28,848 nt of DNA from Porticoccus sp. Its GTDB lineage: Bacteria > Pseudomonadota > Gammaproteobacteria > Pseudomonadales > Porticoccaceae. The stretch lies in assembly GCA_011049795.1 (NCBI GenBank), contig DRHD01000014.1, forward strand, positions 1-28,848, in the 5' to 3' direction. Within the stretch, counting starts at the first letter, position 1, and every line of letters starts with the position of its first letter. The translations under genes were made by a program, and so were the position numbers. Shown piece after piece: positions 16,819 to 24,299 of the stretch. The notes below the pieces were generated by a model. It ran no database searches. It saw only the letters and a list, made by a program, of their open reading frames with translations, and was not told the DNA's origin.

Positions 16819-16833
16819 GCAAATGCTGTGCCA
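16819..16833 (-). promoter_or_regulatory. Sigma-54 (-24/-12) promoter for amt
   Basis: On the minus strand the sequence reads TGGCAC AGCAT TTGC, a perfect match to the core consensus TGGCAC-N5-TTGC. The GG and GC dinucleotides are correctly spaced. Transcription would begin near 16807, about 120 nt before the amt ATG. Sigma-54 control with the NtrC activator is well known for ammonium transporter genes. No clear full NtrC dyad was found upstream. Confidence 0.8.
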
Positions 16834-16892
16834 GAAATGACATAAAAATGGTTATTATTGGCCCCTGATATTGTTTTGCTGTGGAGCAGGGT

Positions 16893-16982
16893 ATGGAGTG
16901 GAAGTTATTGATGACCGTTTTTGGTGCTGTTTTTATTGGTGCGGCTATGGCATTAATAGCGACTTCAGCCCTTGCGCACTGA
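16893..16982 (+). CDS. Possible 29-residue single-helix membrane peptide
   Basis: In the gap between amt and the DUF4404 gene an ATG at 16893 opens a 29-codon frame ending in TGA. The peptide starts MEWKLLMTVFGAVFIGAAMA and ends in SALAH: almost one continuous hydrophobic helix with a short polar start. GGAG lies 7 nt before the ATG with good spacing. No family is recognised. It could be a small membrane protein, a leader peptide, or chance. The overlapping 109-codon frame on the other strand looks non-coding. Confidence 0.4.
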   Translation: MEWKLLMTVFGAVFIGAAMALIATSALAH

Positions 16983-17104
16983 CACTGGTACGCTCCTGGT
17001 AGAAAGGAAATGCGGCAGCGGACAAGCGATGAGAATATACTTGTGTTTATTCTATTTGGTGTGATGAATTTTGGTGTAATGGTTTGGTGTAATGGAGAGT
17101 CCCG

Positions 17105-17374
17105 ATGACCAATGAAGAGTTTCAAAAACAGCTTGATGAATTACATGAAGAGCTGGAAAAAGCCAGTACCTTGGGTTCTGAAGAACGAGATTTGTTCAGT
17201 CGATTGATGTCAGATATCGTCAAGATTGCACAGGGTGAGGAGCCTGAGGACAAGCCGAAGGAGACTCTCCGAGATCAGCTCGAACACAAAGCCAGTGATT
17301 TTGAGTCGGGGCACCCTCGTTTAGCCGCAGTGATTCGCCAGGTGCTGGATTCCTTAAACAAAATGGGGATTTAA
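17105..17374 (+). CDS. DUF4404 family small protein
   Basis: An 89-residue cytosolic, acidic, helical protein (FQKQLDELHEELEKA, then a KPKETLRDQLEHKASDFE segment and HPRLAAVIRQVLDSLNKMGI). The overall pattern matches the DUF4404 family of gammaproteobacteria, whose function is unknown. GGAGAG sits 7 nt before the ATG. The preceding 100 nt contain the tandem near-repeat TTGGTGTAATGG. The SPOR lipoprotein gene follows 37 nt later. Confidence 0.8.
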   Translation: MTNEEFQKQLDELHEELEKASTLGSEERDLFSRLMSDIVKIAQGEEPEDKPKETLRDQLEHKASDFESGHPRLAAVIRQVLDSLNKMGI

Positions 17375-17411
17375 ATATCTATTATCGAGATGTAAGTAAA
17401 GAGGACCGCTT

Positions 17412-18212
17412 GTGATTAGACGTTTTGGCTATGGTTTTCTGCTGATAGTGATATCGAGCACGTTGGGTTGCGCCACGAATGATGAGGAGGATTCCTATAT
17501 TGGGTGGCACTGTTCGGGGGACAAGAGAAGCGATGACTGGACCTGTGAGCAACGCAGGGTCAAGAATGGTCAGGTTGTTGATGAGCCAATCCAGGATACA
17601 AAAACAGCTTCAGCTGTGGATGATAACCGTGAGCAGGAAAAGGCAGAATTAGTGTATGCCGGGATCCCGAATCAAAGTTGGCGTAAGCAGCTTCCCACGC
17701 TCACGAACGCTAGAGTCATGACAGGTATTCCCGGCAAACACCCAAACAACCTTAAGGCATTACCCCCGAGGCAACCTGAGCCTGTCTCCAGTGTTGTGGC
17801 GTATCCTCTGGCTAGCGATTCTGATTCAATTACTGTCAGCGAGCCAGCACAAACAGATACGGCAACAGTTGCACCAATAAATGAGCCTGTAACAGAGCAG
17901 AGCCAAGTTACACCCCCATCACTGTCTGGTTTTACTTTGCAGTTGGGCGCATTTAAAACCAGAGAGCAGCTCCAGAGTTTCATCAGTGATAACAGTCTTG
18001 AGGGTTTGTCAGTTAGCCATGCTCAAATCTCATCTGATCAGGACATTTGGCATGTGCTTACGTGGGGTGAATTCGAAACGCCAGCCAAAGCTTTGCAAGC
18101 TTGGGGTCAGCGGGGGGCTAATTATCCCAAAGTTGAGCCTTGGGTTCGTTCCTTAAGTACACTGCAAACTGCCGGCTCGTCGGAAGAGGCCGAGGCAGCA
18201 CAGGAGTCCTGA
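17412..18212 (+). CDS. SPOR-domain lipoprotein
   Basis: 266 residues. The N-terminus MIRRFGYGFLLIVISSTLGC is a lipoprotein signal with acceptor Cys20; Ala at +2 predicts outer-membrane sorting. A small cysteine-containing segment (WHCSGDKRSDDWTCEQRR, 32-49) follows, then a low-complexity Pro/Ser/Thr/Val linker (about 110-170). The C-terminal SPOR domain (173-246) begins FTLQLGAFKTREQLQSF and includes WHVLTWGEFETPAKA. SPOR domains bind denuded peptidoglycan glycans, often at division sites. The start is GTG at 17412 with AGAGGA upstream. The stop is 3 nt before the next gene, so the two are likely co-transcribed. Confidence 0.82.
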   Translation: MIRRFGYGFLLIVISSTLGCATNDEEDSYIGWHCSGDKRSDDWTCEQRRVKNGQVVDEPIQDTKTASAVDDNREQEKAELVYAGIPNQSWRKQLPTLTNARVMTGIPGKHPNNLKALPPRQPEPVSSVVAYPLASDSDSITVSEPAQTDTATVAPINEPVTEQSQVTPPSLSGFTLQLGAFKTREQLQSFISDNSLEGLSVSHAQISSDQDIWHVLTWGEFETPAKALQAWGQRGANYPKVEPWVRSLSTLQTAGSSEEAEAAQES

Positions 18213-18215
18213 GTC

Positions 18216-18587
18216 ATGATCGAGCATAGGTCTGGAAAGCTCACAGTTTATTATGATGGAGCATGCCCGAGCTGTGTGCGAGATAGGCGCAACTATGAAA
18301 GGTTGGCCGGTGAAAACAGCAATGTCTATTGGCTCGATATTACTGGCAGGGAAGATGAATTGCGTGCCTTAGGGATAGACCCCAAAAAAGCATTAACCGA
18401 ATTACATGTCTCCGATGAAAGAAAGAATATTATTTCAGAAGTTGATGCTTACAGAGTTTTGATGAATCGAGTGCCACGACTTAAGCCTCTGGCCTGGTTG
18501 ATTGGGCTGCCGATTATCCGGCCAATAGTAAGCCGGGTATACCATTGGCAGGTTAATCGACGGTTGAGGCGTGAAGGGCGATTATAG
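18216..18587 (+). CDS. DCC-family (DUF393) thiol-disulfide oxidoreductase-like protein
   Basis: A 123-residue cytosolic protein with the family signature near its N-terminus: YYDGACPSCVRDRR, i.e. Asp14 and the CxxC pair Cys17/Cys20. The ITGREDELRALGI and DAYRVLMNRVPRLKPLAWL segments follow. It is predicted to have a thioredoxin-like fold; substrates are unknown. It begins 3 nt after the SPOR gene. Confidence 0.88.
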   Translation: MIEHRSGKLTVYYDGACPSCVRDRRNYERLAGENSNVYWLDITGREDELRALGIDPKKALTELHVSDERKNIISEVDAYRVLMNRVPRLKPLAWLIGLPIIRPIVSRVYHWQVNRRLRREGRL

Positions 18588-18611
18588 ATTCAGGCCTTTA
18601 CTATCGGTGTT

Positions 18612-18929
18612 ATGAAAAAAGACAATTTATTATCAAATATTCCGGTTGCGATACCTGATGAAATTTTTGAGGAGGTCCACTCCTCTGCTAATGTTCGTAT
18701 TGAGCGGATTATTTCACAAGGGCATTGTTCACCAGAGAATGACTGGTACGACCAGGAAGAAAATGAGTGGGTGTTGGTTGTACAGGGAGAGGGAGTGCTG
18801 GAATTTGAAGGGGGTGAAGAGGTTCGGCTGGCAGCCGGAGATTATGTAAATATCCCCGCCCATAAAAAACATCGTGTGACTTGGACTGATCCGGATAAAG
18901 AAACAATTTGGTTGGCTGTTTTTTATTAG
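18612..18929 (+). CDS. Small cupin-domain protein
   Basis: 105 residues forming a single cupin barrel. The first motif is replaced by a polar stretch (SPENDWYDQEENEWVLVVQG). The second motif is recognisable: LAAGDYVNIPAHKKHRVTW. His and Glu residues in these stretches could hold one metal ion. Similar short cupins are widespread and mostly uncharacterised. It lies 24 nt after the DCC gene and may be the last gene of that group. A convergent pseudogene lies downstream. Confidence 0.8.
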   Translation: MKKDNLLSNIPVAIPDEIFEEVHSSANVRIERIISQGHCSPENDWYDQEENEWVLVVQGEGVLEFEGGEEVRLAAGDYVNIPAHKKHRVTWTDPDKETIWLAVFY

Positions 18930-18991
18930 TCGAGTGAATGTGTTTTCAGGTCGAAGCCCGTTGCTTAGAAGCTCAAGCGACTGCTGATTAA

Positions 18992-19677
18992 TCAGGTGGC
19001 CAGTGATCCCGCTAGGAAAAACCCCAGTGAATAAAAAATTGCATTGCGACGAAAGCCCTTGCTGAGTAGATGTTGTTCTAGGCTGCCAATAGTAAAGGGT
19101 AGCCCCTTGTGTTGGGGTTGTGTCAGTACAGGTTTAGCCGGCTGTTGAGACTGTTCTGTCTGTCGGCGTCTGGTGTCTTTGAGGGCGACATCGCGAACAA
19201 TTTGCCATTCTTTTAATCCAGCTCACCATCACCATTTTTATCAAAGCGGGCAAGCAATTCAGGAAAGTCTTACTTCTATTTGCTGAGCACATTGGCGGTA
19301 AGTTGTTTAGGCGTAAGAGTTCTCATGCCGCCACTGTCAGTTTCAAAGTGCCCCAAAGTATAGAGCGGGTCACCTTCCATAATTAAATATTCTGTGTAGC
19401 GCCACCAGAGGTGCAGCGTGTTGCTAAGCGGAGCTAGTTGAGGATTGCCTTGAAGCTCTGCGACACCGACAAGCTCGGTATAACCTTGGCTGGCAAAGCG
19501 TATTCGTGAGGTGGGTATGCCCTCCATTAATCGTGCCCATTTAAATTGCCGATGACATCGGCTCAGGCACAACAGGGTGCCACCCATGGTAAGTATCAGC
19601 CAAAAGCCAAAGCCCCACCTTGGCATGCTGTGTACACACTCTCGACAGAACAGAGCGGCAATATCGGTGGATAACAT
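18992..19677 (-). pseudogene. Decayed GIDE-type (E3-ligase-like domain) membrane protein gene
   Basis: The minus-strand frame starts at ATG 19677 and encodes an N-terminal membrane segment and the conserved IPTSRIRFASQGYTELVG-AELQG block. Right after APLSNTLH it jumps to LWWRYTEYLIMEGDPLYTLG, so the middle part (normally cysteine/tyrosine-containing core strands) seems deleted. It then meets TAG and TAA (around 19269-19276). Beyond these stops the same frame reads DFPELLARFDKNGDGELD, an EF-hand loop. A one-base shift there is needed to continue as LKEWQIVRDVALKDTRR, a Gln/Pro linker, and a C-terminal hydrophobic segment ending at 18992. Three or more independent lesions mean it is not functional. 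It lies 45 nt after lemA; lemA and GIDE genes are often neighbours. Confidence 0.8.
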
Positions 19678-19722
19678 GAATATATTTTGGGGTCAGGCGA
19701 TATGCATATTAAGAATTAATTA

Positions 19723-20298
19723 TCAGGAACCAAACAGTTCTTTGATATCTACATTGGCAGTCTCTTCATCGGCAAATTCCAGTAGTTCATAGGCGCCGAA
19801 TTTAAAGAAATTGGCAATGAATACATTGGAAGCCTGCTCGATACGGATATTGTTCAGGTTAGCCGCATCGTTATACAGCTCACGACGGTCAGCAATACTG
19901 TTTTTCAAATCGGAAATTCGCGACTGTAAATTTTGAAATGATTGATTGGCTCGGAGCTCTGGGTAGTCCTCTGCCAAGGCAAATAGACGACCAAGATCAC
20001 TACGTAGTGCTGTCTCAGCAACACCAAGAGCGCCAAGGTCTTGGTTCTGGGCCGCATTGGAGACCATGCTGCGAGCATTGATAACCTTTGTCAGGATTTC
20101 CTGTTCATATTGCATGTGCTGCTTACAGGTTTCCACCAGCTTGGGTAGTTCATCGTGCCGTTGCTTCAGTAGTACATCGATATTCGACCAGGCTTGTGTT
20201 ACCCGGTGTTTCAGGGCAACGAGGTTGCTGTAAAGAGTAATGGCATACCCGGCCAGCAGTACCAGCAAACCGAGAAGAATAAAGGTGAAAACTGTCAT
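19723..20298 (-). CDS. lemA: LemA family protein
   Basis: 191 residues: one N-terminal membrane helix (FTFILLGLLVLLAGYAITLY) followed by a long helical bundle. Family sequence includes YSNLVALKHRVTQAWSNIDVLLKQRHDELPKLVE, ARSMVSNAAQ and SRISDLKNSIADRRELYNDAAN, with the C-terminal FEFADE-like LLEFADEETANVD. The frame is open for 58 codons upstream to 20472, but ATG at 20298 with AAGGA 7 nt before it gives the standard family start. The molecular role of LemA is unclear. Its usual partner gene downstream is a pseudogene here. Confidence 0.92.
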   Translation of the reverse strand: MTVFTFILLGLLVLLAGYAITLYSNLVALKHRVTQAWSNIDVLLKQRHDELPKLVETCKQHMQYEQEILTKVINARSMVSNAAQNQDLGALGVAETALRSDLGRLFALAEDYPELRANQSFQNLQSRISDLKNSIADRRELYNDAANLNNIRIEQASNVFIANFFKFGAYELLEFADEETANVDIKELFGS

Positions 20299-20455
20299 CG
20301 AGTCATCCTTGTCTAACAGGTAGTCGCAGAATAAGGGCTTTGGCCAAGGCGAGCAATAGTAAGAGGTGGGGTTGTCGACCGGGTCATATAATTGGGGACG
20401 AGTGGTAGGGAGAACGTTGGTTGTGAAACTGTATCTTGAGATTCTTCGCTTGAGT

Positions 20456-20488
20456 AAAAACCGCCCACTCATAATAGAGCCAGGCGGT
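20456..20488 (-). terminator. Probable rho-independent terminator of the His-rich protein gene
   Basis: Read on the minus strand, ACCGCC and GGCGGT form a 6-bp stem with a 17-nt loop followed by TTTT, about 22 nt after the stop of the gene ending at 20510. The long loop makes it weaker than the other two terminators in the window. Confidence 0.6.
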
Positions 20489-20509
20489 CGAGATAGTGAG
20501 AATTATAGG

Positions 20510-20812
20510 TTAGCTGCGGTGAGTCTTGTGGTGTTGACCATGATTGCGCTGTGATTTTTCATTGCGGCGGCGATGATCGCCTTTATGGTCACGATCATTC
20601 TGTGCATTTTCATTGTGACGGCGATGGTCTTTTTTGTGGTTGATCTTTTCGTTCTTATGGTTCTGGCCATGCTCTGCATTGTGGGCCCCGTTGTCTGAGT
20701 GTTCCTTTGAGTGGGGATTTCTATCTGGATGGTCGTGGTCATTGGCTAGAGATAATGTGGGTATGGCCAGTGCAGCAGCTAATATAGCGAGTGGGAATAT
20801 TTTCCGTTTCAT
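20510..20812 (-). CDS. Secreted histidine-rich small protein
   Basis: 100 residues with a clean signal peptide (MKRKIFPLAILAAALAIPTL, cleavage near SLA). The mature part of about 77 residues holds 16 histidines plus many Asp, Asn, Lys and Arg, in repeats such as NDHDHPDRN, DHRRHNEN and DHKGDHRRRNE. No Cys and almost no hydrophobic residues, so it is probably disordered. Binding of Zn, Ni, Co or Cu ions in the periplasm is plausible from composition but unproven. AAGG lies upstream of the ATG. It is divergent from glpK. Confidence 0.72.
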   Translation of the reverse strand: MKRKIFPLAILAAALAIPTLSLANDHDHPDRNPHSKEHSDNGAHNAEHGQNHKNEKINHKKDHRRHNENAQNDRDHKGDHRRRNEKSQRNHGQHHKTHRS

Positions 20813-21062
20813 GGTGTTTTACCTTGTTGTGTTATTTGTAGGGTATAGAACGTCATGCTGGAACAATGGTTGACAAACAGTTGCGCACTATTTTTTTGGA
20901 ATCCGCCGGTTTTTCAGCCAGAAGAGGTTTTTAAGCAACTGCTGAGGGGTGCTCCAATTTGATACCCCGCACCTCTTTGGTGTTTGGTTATACTCTAAGT
21001 CCTTATCCCGAGACGGCTAAAAATTGTGTAAACAAGGGGTGGAAAGCAATGGTAGGTAATCT
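20813..21062. promoter_or_regulatory. Divergent intergenic region between His-rich protein gene and glpK
   Basis: 250 nt without a convincing coding frame. It should hold both promoters. A TATACT (about 20990) could be a -10 for glpK but lacks a good -35. GGGGT...ACCCC and GGTGC...GCACC inverted repeats between about 20943 and 20972 could form alternative hairpins or an operator. No firm site is claimed. Confidence 0.35.
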
Positions 21063-22553
21063 ATGAGTAACCCAACACTTCTTGCCATTGATCAGGGCAC
21101 AACAAGTTCCCGCGCTATTCTGTTTTCGCAAACAGGTGAGGTCATCGATGTTCAGCAAAAAGAGCTGCAGCTGTATTTTCCTCATAAGGGCTGGGTGGAG
21201 CAGCGACCAGAAGATATCTGGAGCGATACCCGTAACTGCTGTACCCAAATCTTAAATAACATTAAACAAAAGCCTGTCGCTGTGGGTATTACTAACCAGC
21301 GCGAAACCACTATCGTATGGGACCGTAAAACGGGAGAGCCAGTTTATAACGCCATTGTGTGGCAAGACCGGCGCACGGCAGAGCAATGTAATACCTTAAA
21401 AAAGCAGGGGCATGAGCAAACGATAACCAGCAAAACAGGTTTGCTGCTCGACCCTTATTTTTCCGCCACTAAAATTGCGTGGATTCTCGACAATGTGCCC
21501 GATGCACGTACCCGTGCAGACGCGGGTGAACTGGCATTTGGCACCGTGGATTGCTACCTGCTTTGGAAACTGACCAATGGTGAAGTACATGCCACTGATG
21601 CCACCAATGCGTCACGTACCATGCTCTATAACATCGTAGAGCAGCGCTGGGATGAGGGGTTGTTGGCACTGTTTAATATCCCATGCAGCCTGTTGCCAGA
21701 GGTTAAAGATAATATTGCCTCATTTGGTGTGACGGATAAGCATATCTTAGGTGCTGAAATTCCCATTGGCGGTATGGCGGGGGATCAGCAAGCCGCCCTT
21801 ATCGGACAGGGGTGCCTCATGCCCGGCATGGTTAAATCCACCTATGGCACGGGTTGTTTTGCCCTGATGAATATTGGGCCGGTATTCAAGCCATCCCAAA
21901 ATCGTCTGCTAACGACCGTTGCGTATCGTGTGAATGGACAAACAACCTATGCGGTAGAGGGCTCAATTTTTACTGCGGGCGCAGCCATTCAGTGGTTGCG
22001 GGATGGTTTAGGATTTTTTGATGATGCTCGCGAGAGTGAAGTCCTTGCGACCTCTGTGCCGGACAGTAATGAGGTATATTTTGTGCCTGCTTTTACCGGC
22101 TTGGGCGCACCCTATTGGTGCCCTGATGCAAAGGCGATGATTATGGGCTTGTCGCGGGAAAGCACTCAGGCACATATTGTTCGTGCCGCACTGGAAGCGC
22201 AAGCCTATCAAACCCTCGATCTTATGGGAGCAATGCAGGCGGATGGCGGGCACACACCAGATGTTATTCGTGCTGACGGTGGGTTGGTGGCCAATAAATT
22301 TATGTGTCAGTTCCTGGCTGACATGTTGGGTATATCCATTGAGGTGCCCAAGGTGACGGAGACAACCGCTTGGGGTGCCGCAATGCTGGCAGGTGTGCAG
22401 GTGGGTGTTTTTAGTGGGGTGGAGGATATAGCCAAGAGCTGGGAGGCGGATAAATGCTATAAGCCTCAAATGGAGGCATTACAGCGGGATAGGCTTTATG
22501 CTGGTTGGAAAAAGGCTGTAGGGATGCTAACTAAAGAGGCGCATGGTCAATAA
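21063..22553 (+). CDS. glpK: Glycerol kinase (GlpK)
   Basis: Phosphorylates glycerol to sn-glycerol 3-phosphate with ATP. 496 residues, FGGY family. N-terminal phosphate-binding AIDQGTTSSRAILF (8-21), GITNQRETTIVWDR, the substrate region NAIVWQDRRT, GTVDCYLLWKLT, GGMAGDQQAALIGQ, KSTYGTGCF and the C-terminal LRADGGL-like IRADGGLVANKFMCQFLAD. It is full length. No glpF, glpD or glpR is next to it, so glycerol uptake and oxidation genes must be elsewhere. GGGGTGG is upstream. Confidence 0.97.
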   Translation: MSNPTLLAIDQGTTSSRAILFSQTGEVIDVQQKELQLYFPHKGWVEQRPEDIWSDTRNCCTQILNNIKQKPVAVGITNQRETTIVWDRKTGEPVYNAIVWQDRRTAEQCNTLKKQGHEQTITSKTGLLLDPYFSATKIAWILDNVPDARTRADAGELAFGTVDCYLLWKLTNGEVHATDATNASRTMLYNIVEQRWDEGLLALFNIPCSLLPEVKDNIASFGVTDKHILGAEIPIGGMAGDQQAALIGQGCLMPGMVKSTYGTGCFALMNIGPVFKPSQNRLLTTVAYRVNGQTTYAVEGSIFTAGAAIQWLRDGLGFFDDARESEVLATSVPDSNEVYFVPAFTGLGAPYWCPDAKAMIMGLSRESTQAHIVRAALEAQAYQTLDLMGAMQADGGHTPDVIRADGGLVANKFMCQFLADMLGISIEVPKVTETTAWGAAMLAGVQVGVFSGVEDIAKSWEADKCYKPQMEALQRDRLYAGWKKAVGMLTKEAHGQ

Positions 22554-22559
22554 AAAATG

Positions 22560-22584
22560 GTGCTTATTTGTCATCAAGCACTTT
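22560..22584 (+). terminator. Weak hairpin after glpK
   Basis: GTGCTT (22560-22565) and AAGCAC (22576-22581) form a 6-bp stem with a 10-nt loop, followed by TTTCATT. It lies 6 nt after the glpK stop, between convergent genes. Possible terminator, but the T-run is short. Confidence 0.4.
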
Positions 22585-22617
22585 CATTGAGTTCTTTCCT
22601 GAATGCCAGATTTAATT

Positions 22618-23208
22618 CTATTCGTTCTCATCCGAAGCTGCTCCTCCACGGGGAAGAGGGTTCCATTTGAAATTGGTCTTTGGTGCTGAGTCCTTAGGCT
22701 GAATACTCTCTGGTTGAGCATTTGTTGTTTGAGCCTCATCTGGTTCAGCGTCCTCACGATATTTAAGCTGCATGCCCTTTATGAAGTTACGTAAAACCTG
22801 ATCTTTACACTCGCGGAAGTGTTTATGCCCGGGTTTGCGGAAAAAGGCACTCAATTCGTGCTTGCTTAAGCGGAAGCTCGCTAATCCCATGACTTCTAAT
22901 ATATCTTCGGCTTTCAGGTTTAAAGCGATTTTTAACTTCATGAAGATAATATTGTTGGTGAGCCGCTTTTCCGGCGTAGGTTGTACGCCATCTTTTTTGC
23001 CCCGTTTATGGTTAATTAAACCGTTGAGAAAAGTTGCCAAGAGGGTGTCGTTACAGCTCAAATACGAAGGGTCATCCTCTTTTTTTAACCAGGCGCTGAT
23101 TTGCTCTCGCGAGACCTTATAGTCAGCTAAGCCAAAGATCGTGATCATTTTTGAATCGCTAAAATCGAAGGTGTAGCGGATACGGCGCAAGATATCGTTA
23201 TTTGTCAT
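22618..23208 (-). CDS. DUF1456 family protein (YehS-like)
   Basis: 196 residues built of two copies of the DUF1456 domain: first NDILRRIRYTFDFSDSKMIT with VSREQISAWLKKEDDP (about 3-70), second LTNNIIFMKLKIALNLKAED with LSKHELSAFFRKPGHKHFREC (about 84-150). A polar tail rich in Glu, Pro and Gln (about 152-196) ends at the stop. E. coli YehS has the same two-domain form, and its function is unknown. The gene is convergent with glpK. The tail is longer than in YehS. Confidence 0.88.
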   Translation of the reverse strand: MTNNDILRRIRYTFDFSDSKMITIFGLADYKVSREQISAWLKKEDDPSYLSCNDTLLATFLNGLINHKRGKKDGVQPTPEKRLTNNIIFMKLKIALNLKAEDILEVMGLASFRLSKHELSAFFRKPGHKHFRECKDQVLRNFIKGMQLKYREDAEPDEAQTTNAQPESIQPKDSAPKTNFKWNPLPRGGAASDENE

Positions 23209-23505
23209 ACATAGGTCCTGACTTCAAGCCTTATTGGTGTGGAAGCAGCATGTTGCCTCGTTAGTCTGGAGGCAGCAACGGTAAGTGTTTAACCCGTTTA
23301 ATTGTTCTTAACCCTATAAATTATATGAGTAAATTTATGGGGGGTGTAGAAAGCGGGTGGTCAAAAAATAATCGTTAGGATCGCATTACTCTGTTAGACT
23401 TGGCGGTTCATTGTGAACCCTTTAACCATCCCGGTTATACGCGCCATTTGAGCTATACTAATTCTATGGGTATTTCGGGAAATAACTACAAAGATATCAA
23501 ATATT
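23209..23505. promoter_or_regulatory. Divergent intergenic region with palindromes
   Basis: No coding frame of note. It contains GGTTCA-TTG-TGAACC (23405-23419, perfect dyad) and TAACC-ATCCC-GGTTA (23423-23437), one after the other. A TATACT (23454-23459), a possible -10 for the + strand gene, lies about 47 nt before its ATG; no good -35 matches it. Further left is an AT-rich stretch (TATAAATTATA). The dyads may be operator sites. Confidence 0.4.
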
Positions 23506-24207
23506 ATGTATAAAGATCTCAATGCAAGACTAAAAGACACCACTGACACGCCATGGGATGCCTCCTTTGAGCACTTGGCTGCTTATAAAACAGATAAGGG
23601 TAACTGTTTAGTACCACAGTTTCACTTAACCTTAGATGGCTTTGCTCTAGGTTTTTGGTTGCTTAGACTGCGTCGTGATAGGGATGACGGCATACTTTCA
23701 GAAGATCAGGTTAAGCGCCTGGATGACCTGGAATTTGTATGGGATCCCCGTGAGCCACTCTGGGAGAAAGGGTTTGCCGCGTTGCAAGTCTACAGGGCTG
23801 AAAAAGGCGACAGCTTGGTGCCCGAACATTATCTTACCCCAAATGAGCATTATGAACTTGGCACTTGGGCAAGAGCGCAGCGCCTAACAGAGGGTAACTA
23901 TCCCAGAGAGAAATGGCAGCGCCTGTGTACGTTGGATTATGTTTGGGATCTTAAGGAATACGCTTGGGATAGGGCGTTTTCTGCCCTGGAATCCCACAAG
24001 GCCGAGCATGGCGATTGCTTGGTACCCGAAGACCATATAACTGAAGATGAGTTGGAGCTGGGTACTTGGGTGGCCAAACAGCGTACCGACTTACATTATA
24101 GTTTTCTTGAAGAGGACAGAATGCTGAAACTGGATGCTCTGGGTTTTGCTTGGGCAGTACAGGATGATGGTTCGGCAATTACGCTGCATATTCCTCGGAA
24201 ACCATGA
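23506..24207 (+). CDS. Stand-alone protein with three helicase-associated (HA) domain repeats
   Basis: 233 residues made almost wholly of three repeats (about 17-80, 86-149, 154-217). Each starts with Trp, then F-x-x-L/AL-x-x-Y/H-K/R-x-x-x-G-[DN]-x-LVP, a LGTW-like centre and a final L-x-[FY]-[VA]-W. This matches the helicase-associated domain pattern usually found attached to SNF2-type or DEAD helicases in marine bacteria and algae. There is no helicase domain here. HA domains are thought to bind nucleic acid, so a DNA- or RNA-binding role is possible but unproven. The ribosome site is poor. The sequence is acidic for a DNA-binding protein. Confidence 0.75.
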   Translation: MYKDLNARLKDTTDTPWDASFEHLAAYKTDKGNCLVPQFHLTLDGFALGFWLLRLRRDRDDGILSEDQVKRLDDLEFVWDPREPLWEKGFAALQVYRAEKGDSLVPEHYLTPNEHYELGTWARAQRLTEGNYPREKWQRLCTLDYVWDLKEYAWDRAFSALESHKAEHGDCLVPEDHITEDELELGTWVAKQRTDLHYSFLEEDRMLKLDALGFAWAVQDDGSAITLHIPRKP

Positions 24208-24250
24208 TTAGAGATTGTTAGCCGCAGTGTTTTAACATGCTGTGTTAAAT

Positions 24251-24283
24251 AAAAAAAGGGCCGCCCGTCAGGCGGCCCTTTTT
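24251..24283 (+). terminator. Bidirectional rho-independent terminator between the HA-repeat gene and ettA
   Basis: GGGCCGCC (24258-24265) and GGCGGCCC (24271-24278) form an 8-bp stem around a 5-nt loop, with seven A before and five T after. It serves both convergent genes. A second small inverted repeat, TTAACA-TGCTG-TGTTAA, lies just upstream. Confidence 0.93.
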
Positions 24284-24299
24284 GCTTTTTAGTGTTTAG

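Noticed and set aside
16796..17125. 109-codon minus-strand frame overlapping the amt/DUF4404 gap
   Set aside because: It overlaps the start of the DUF4404 gene and the sigma-54 site. Its composition (scattered Cys, His and Pro, no domain) and the lack of a ribosome site argue against coding.
20299..20472. 58-codon N-terminal extension of LemA
   Set aside because: The extension has no family similarity, is rich in Arg, Pro and Tyr, and the ATG at 20298 has a good ribosome site and matches the usual LemA start.
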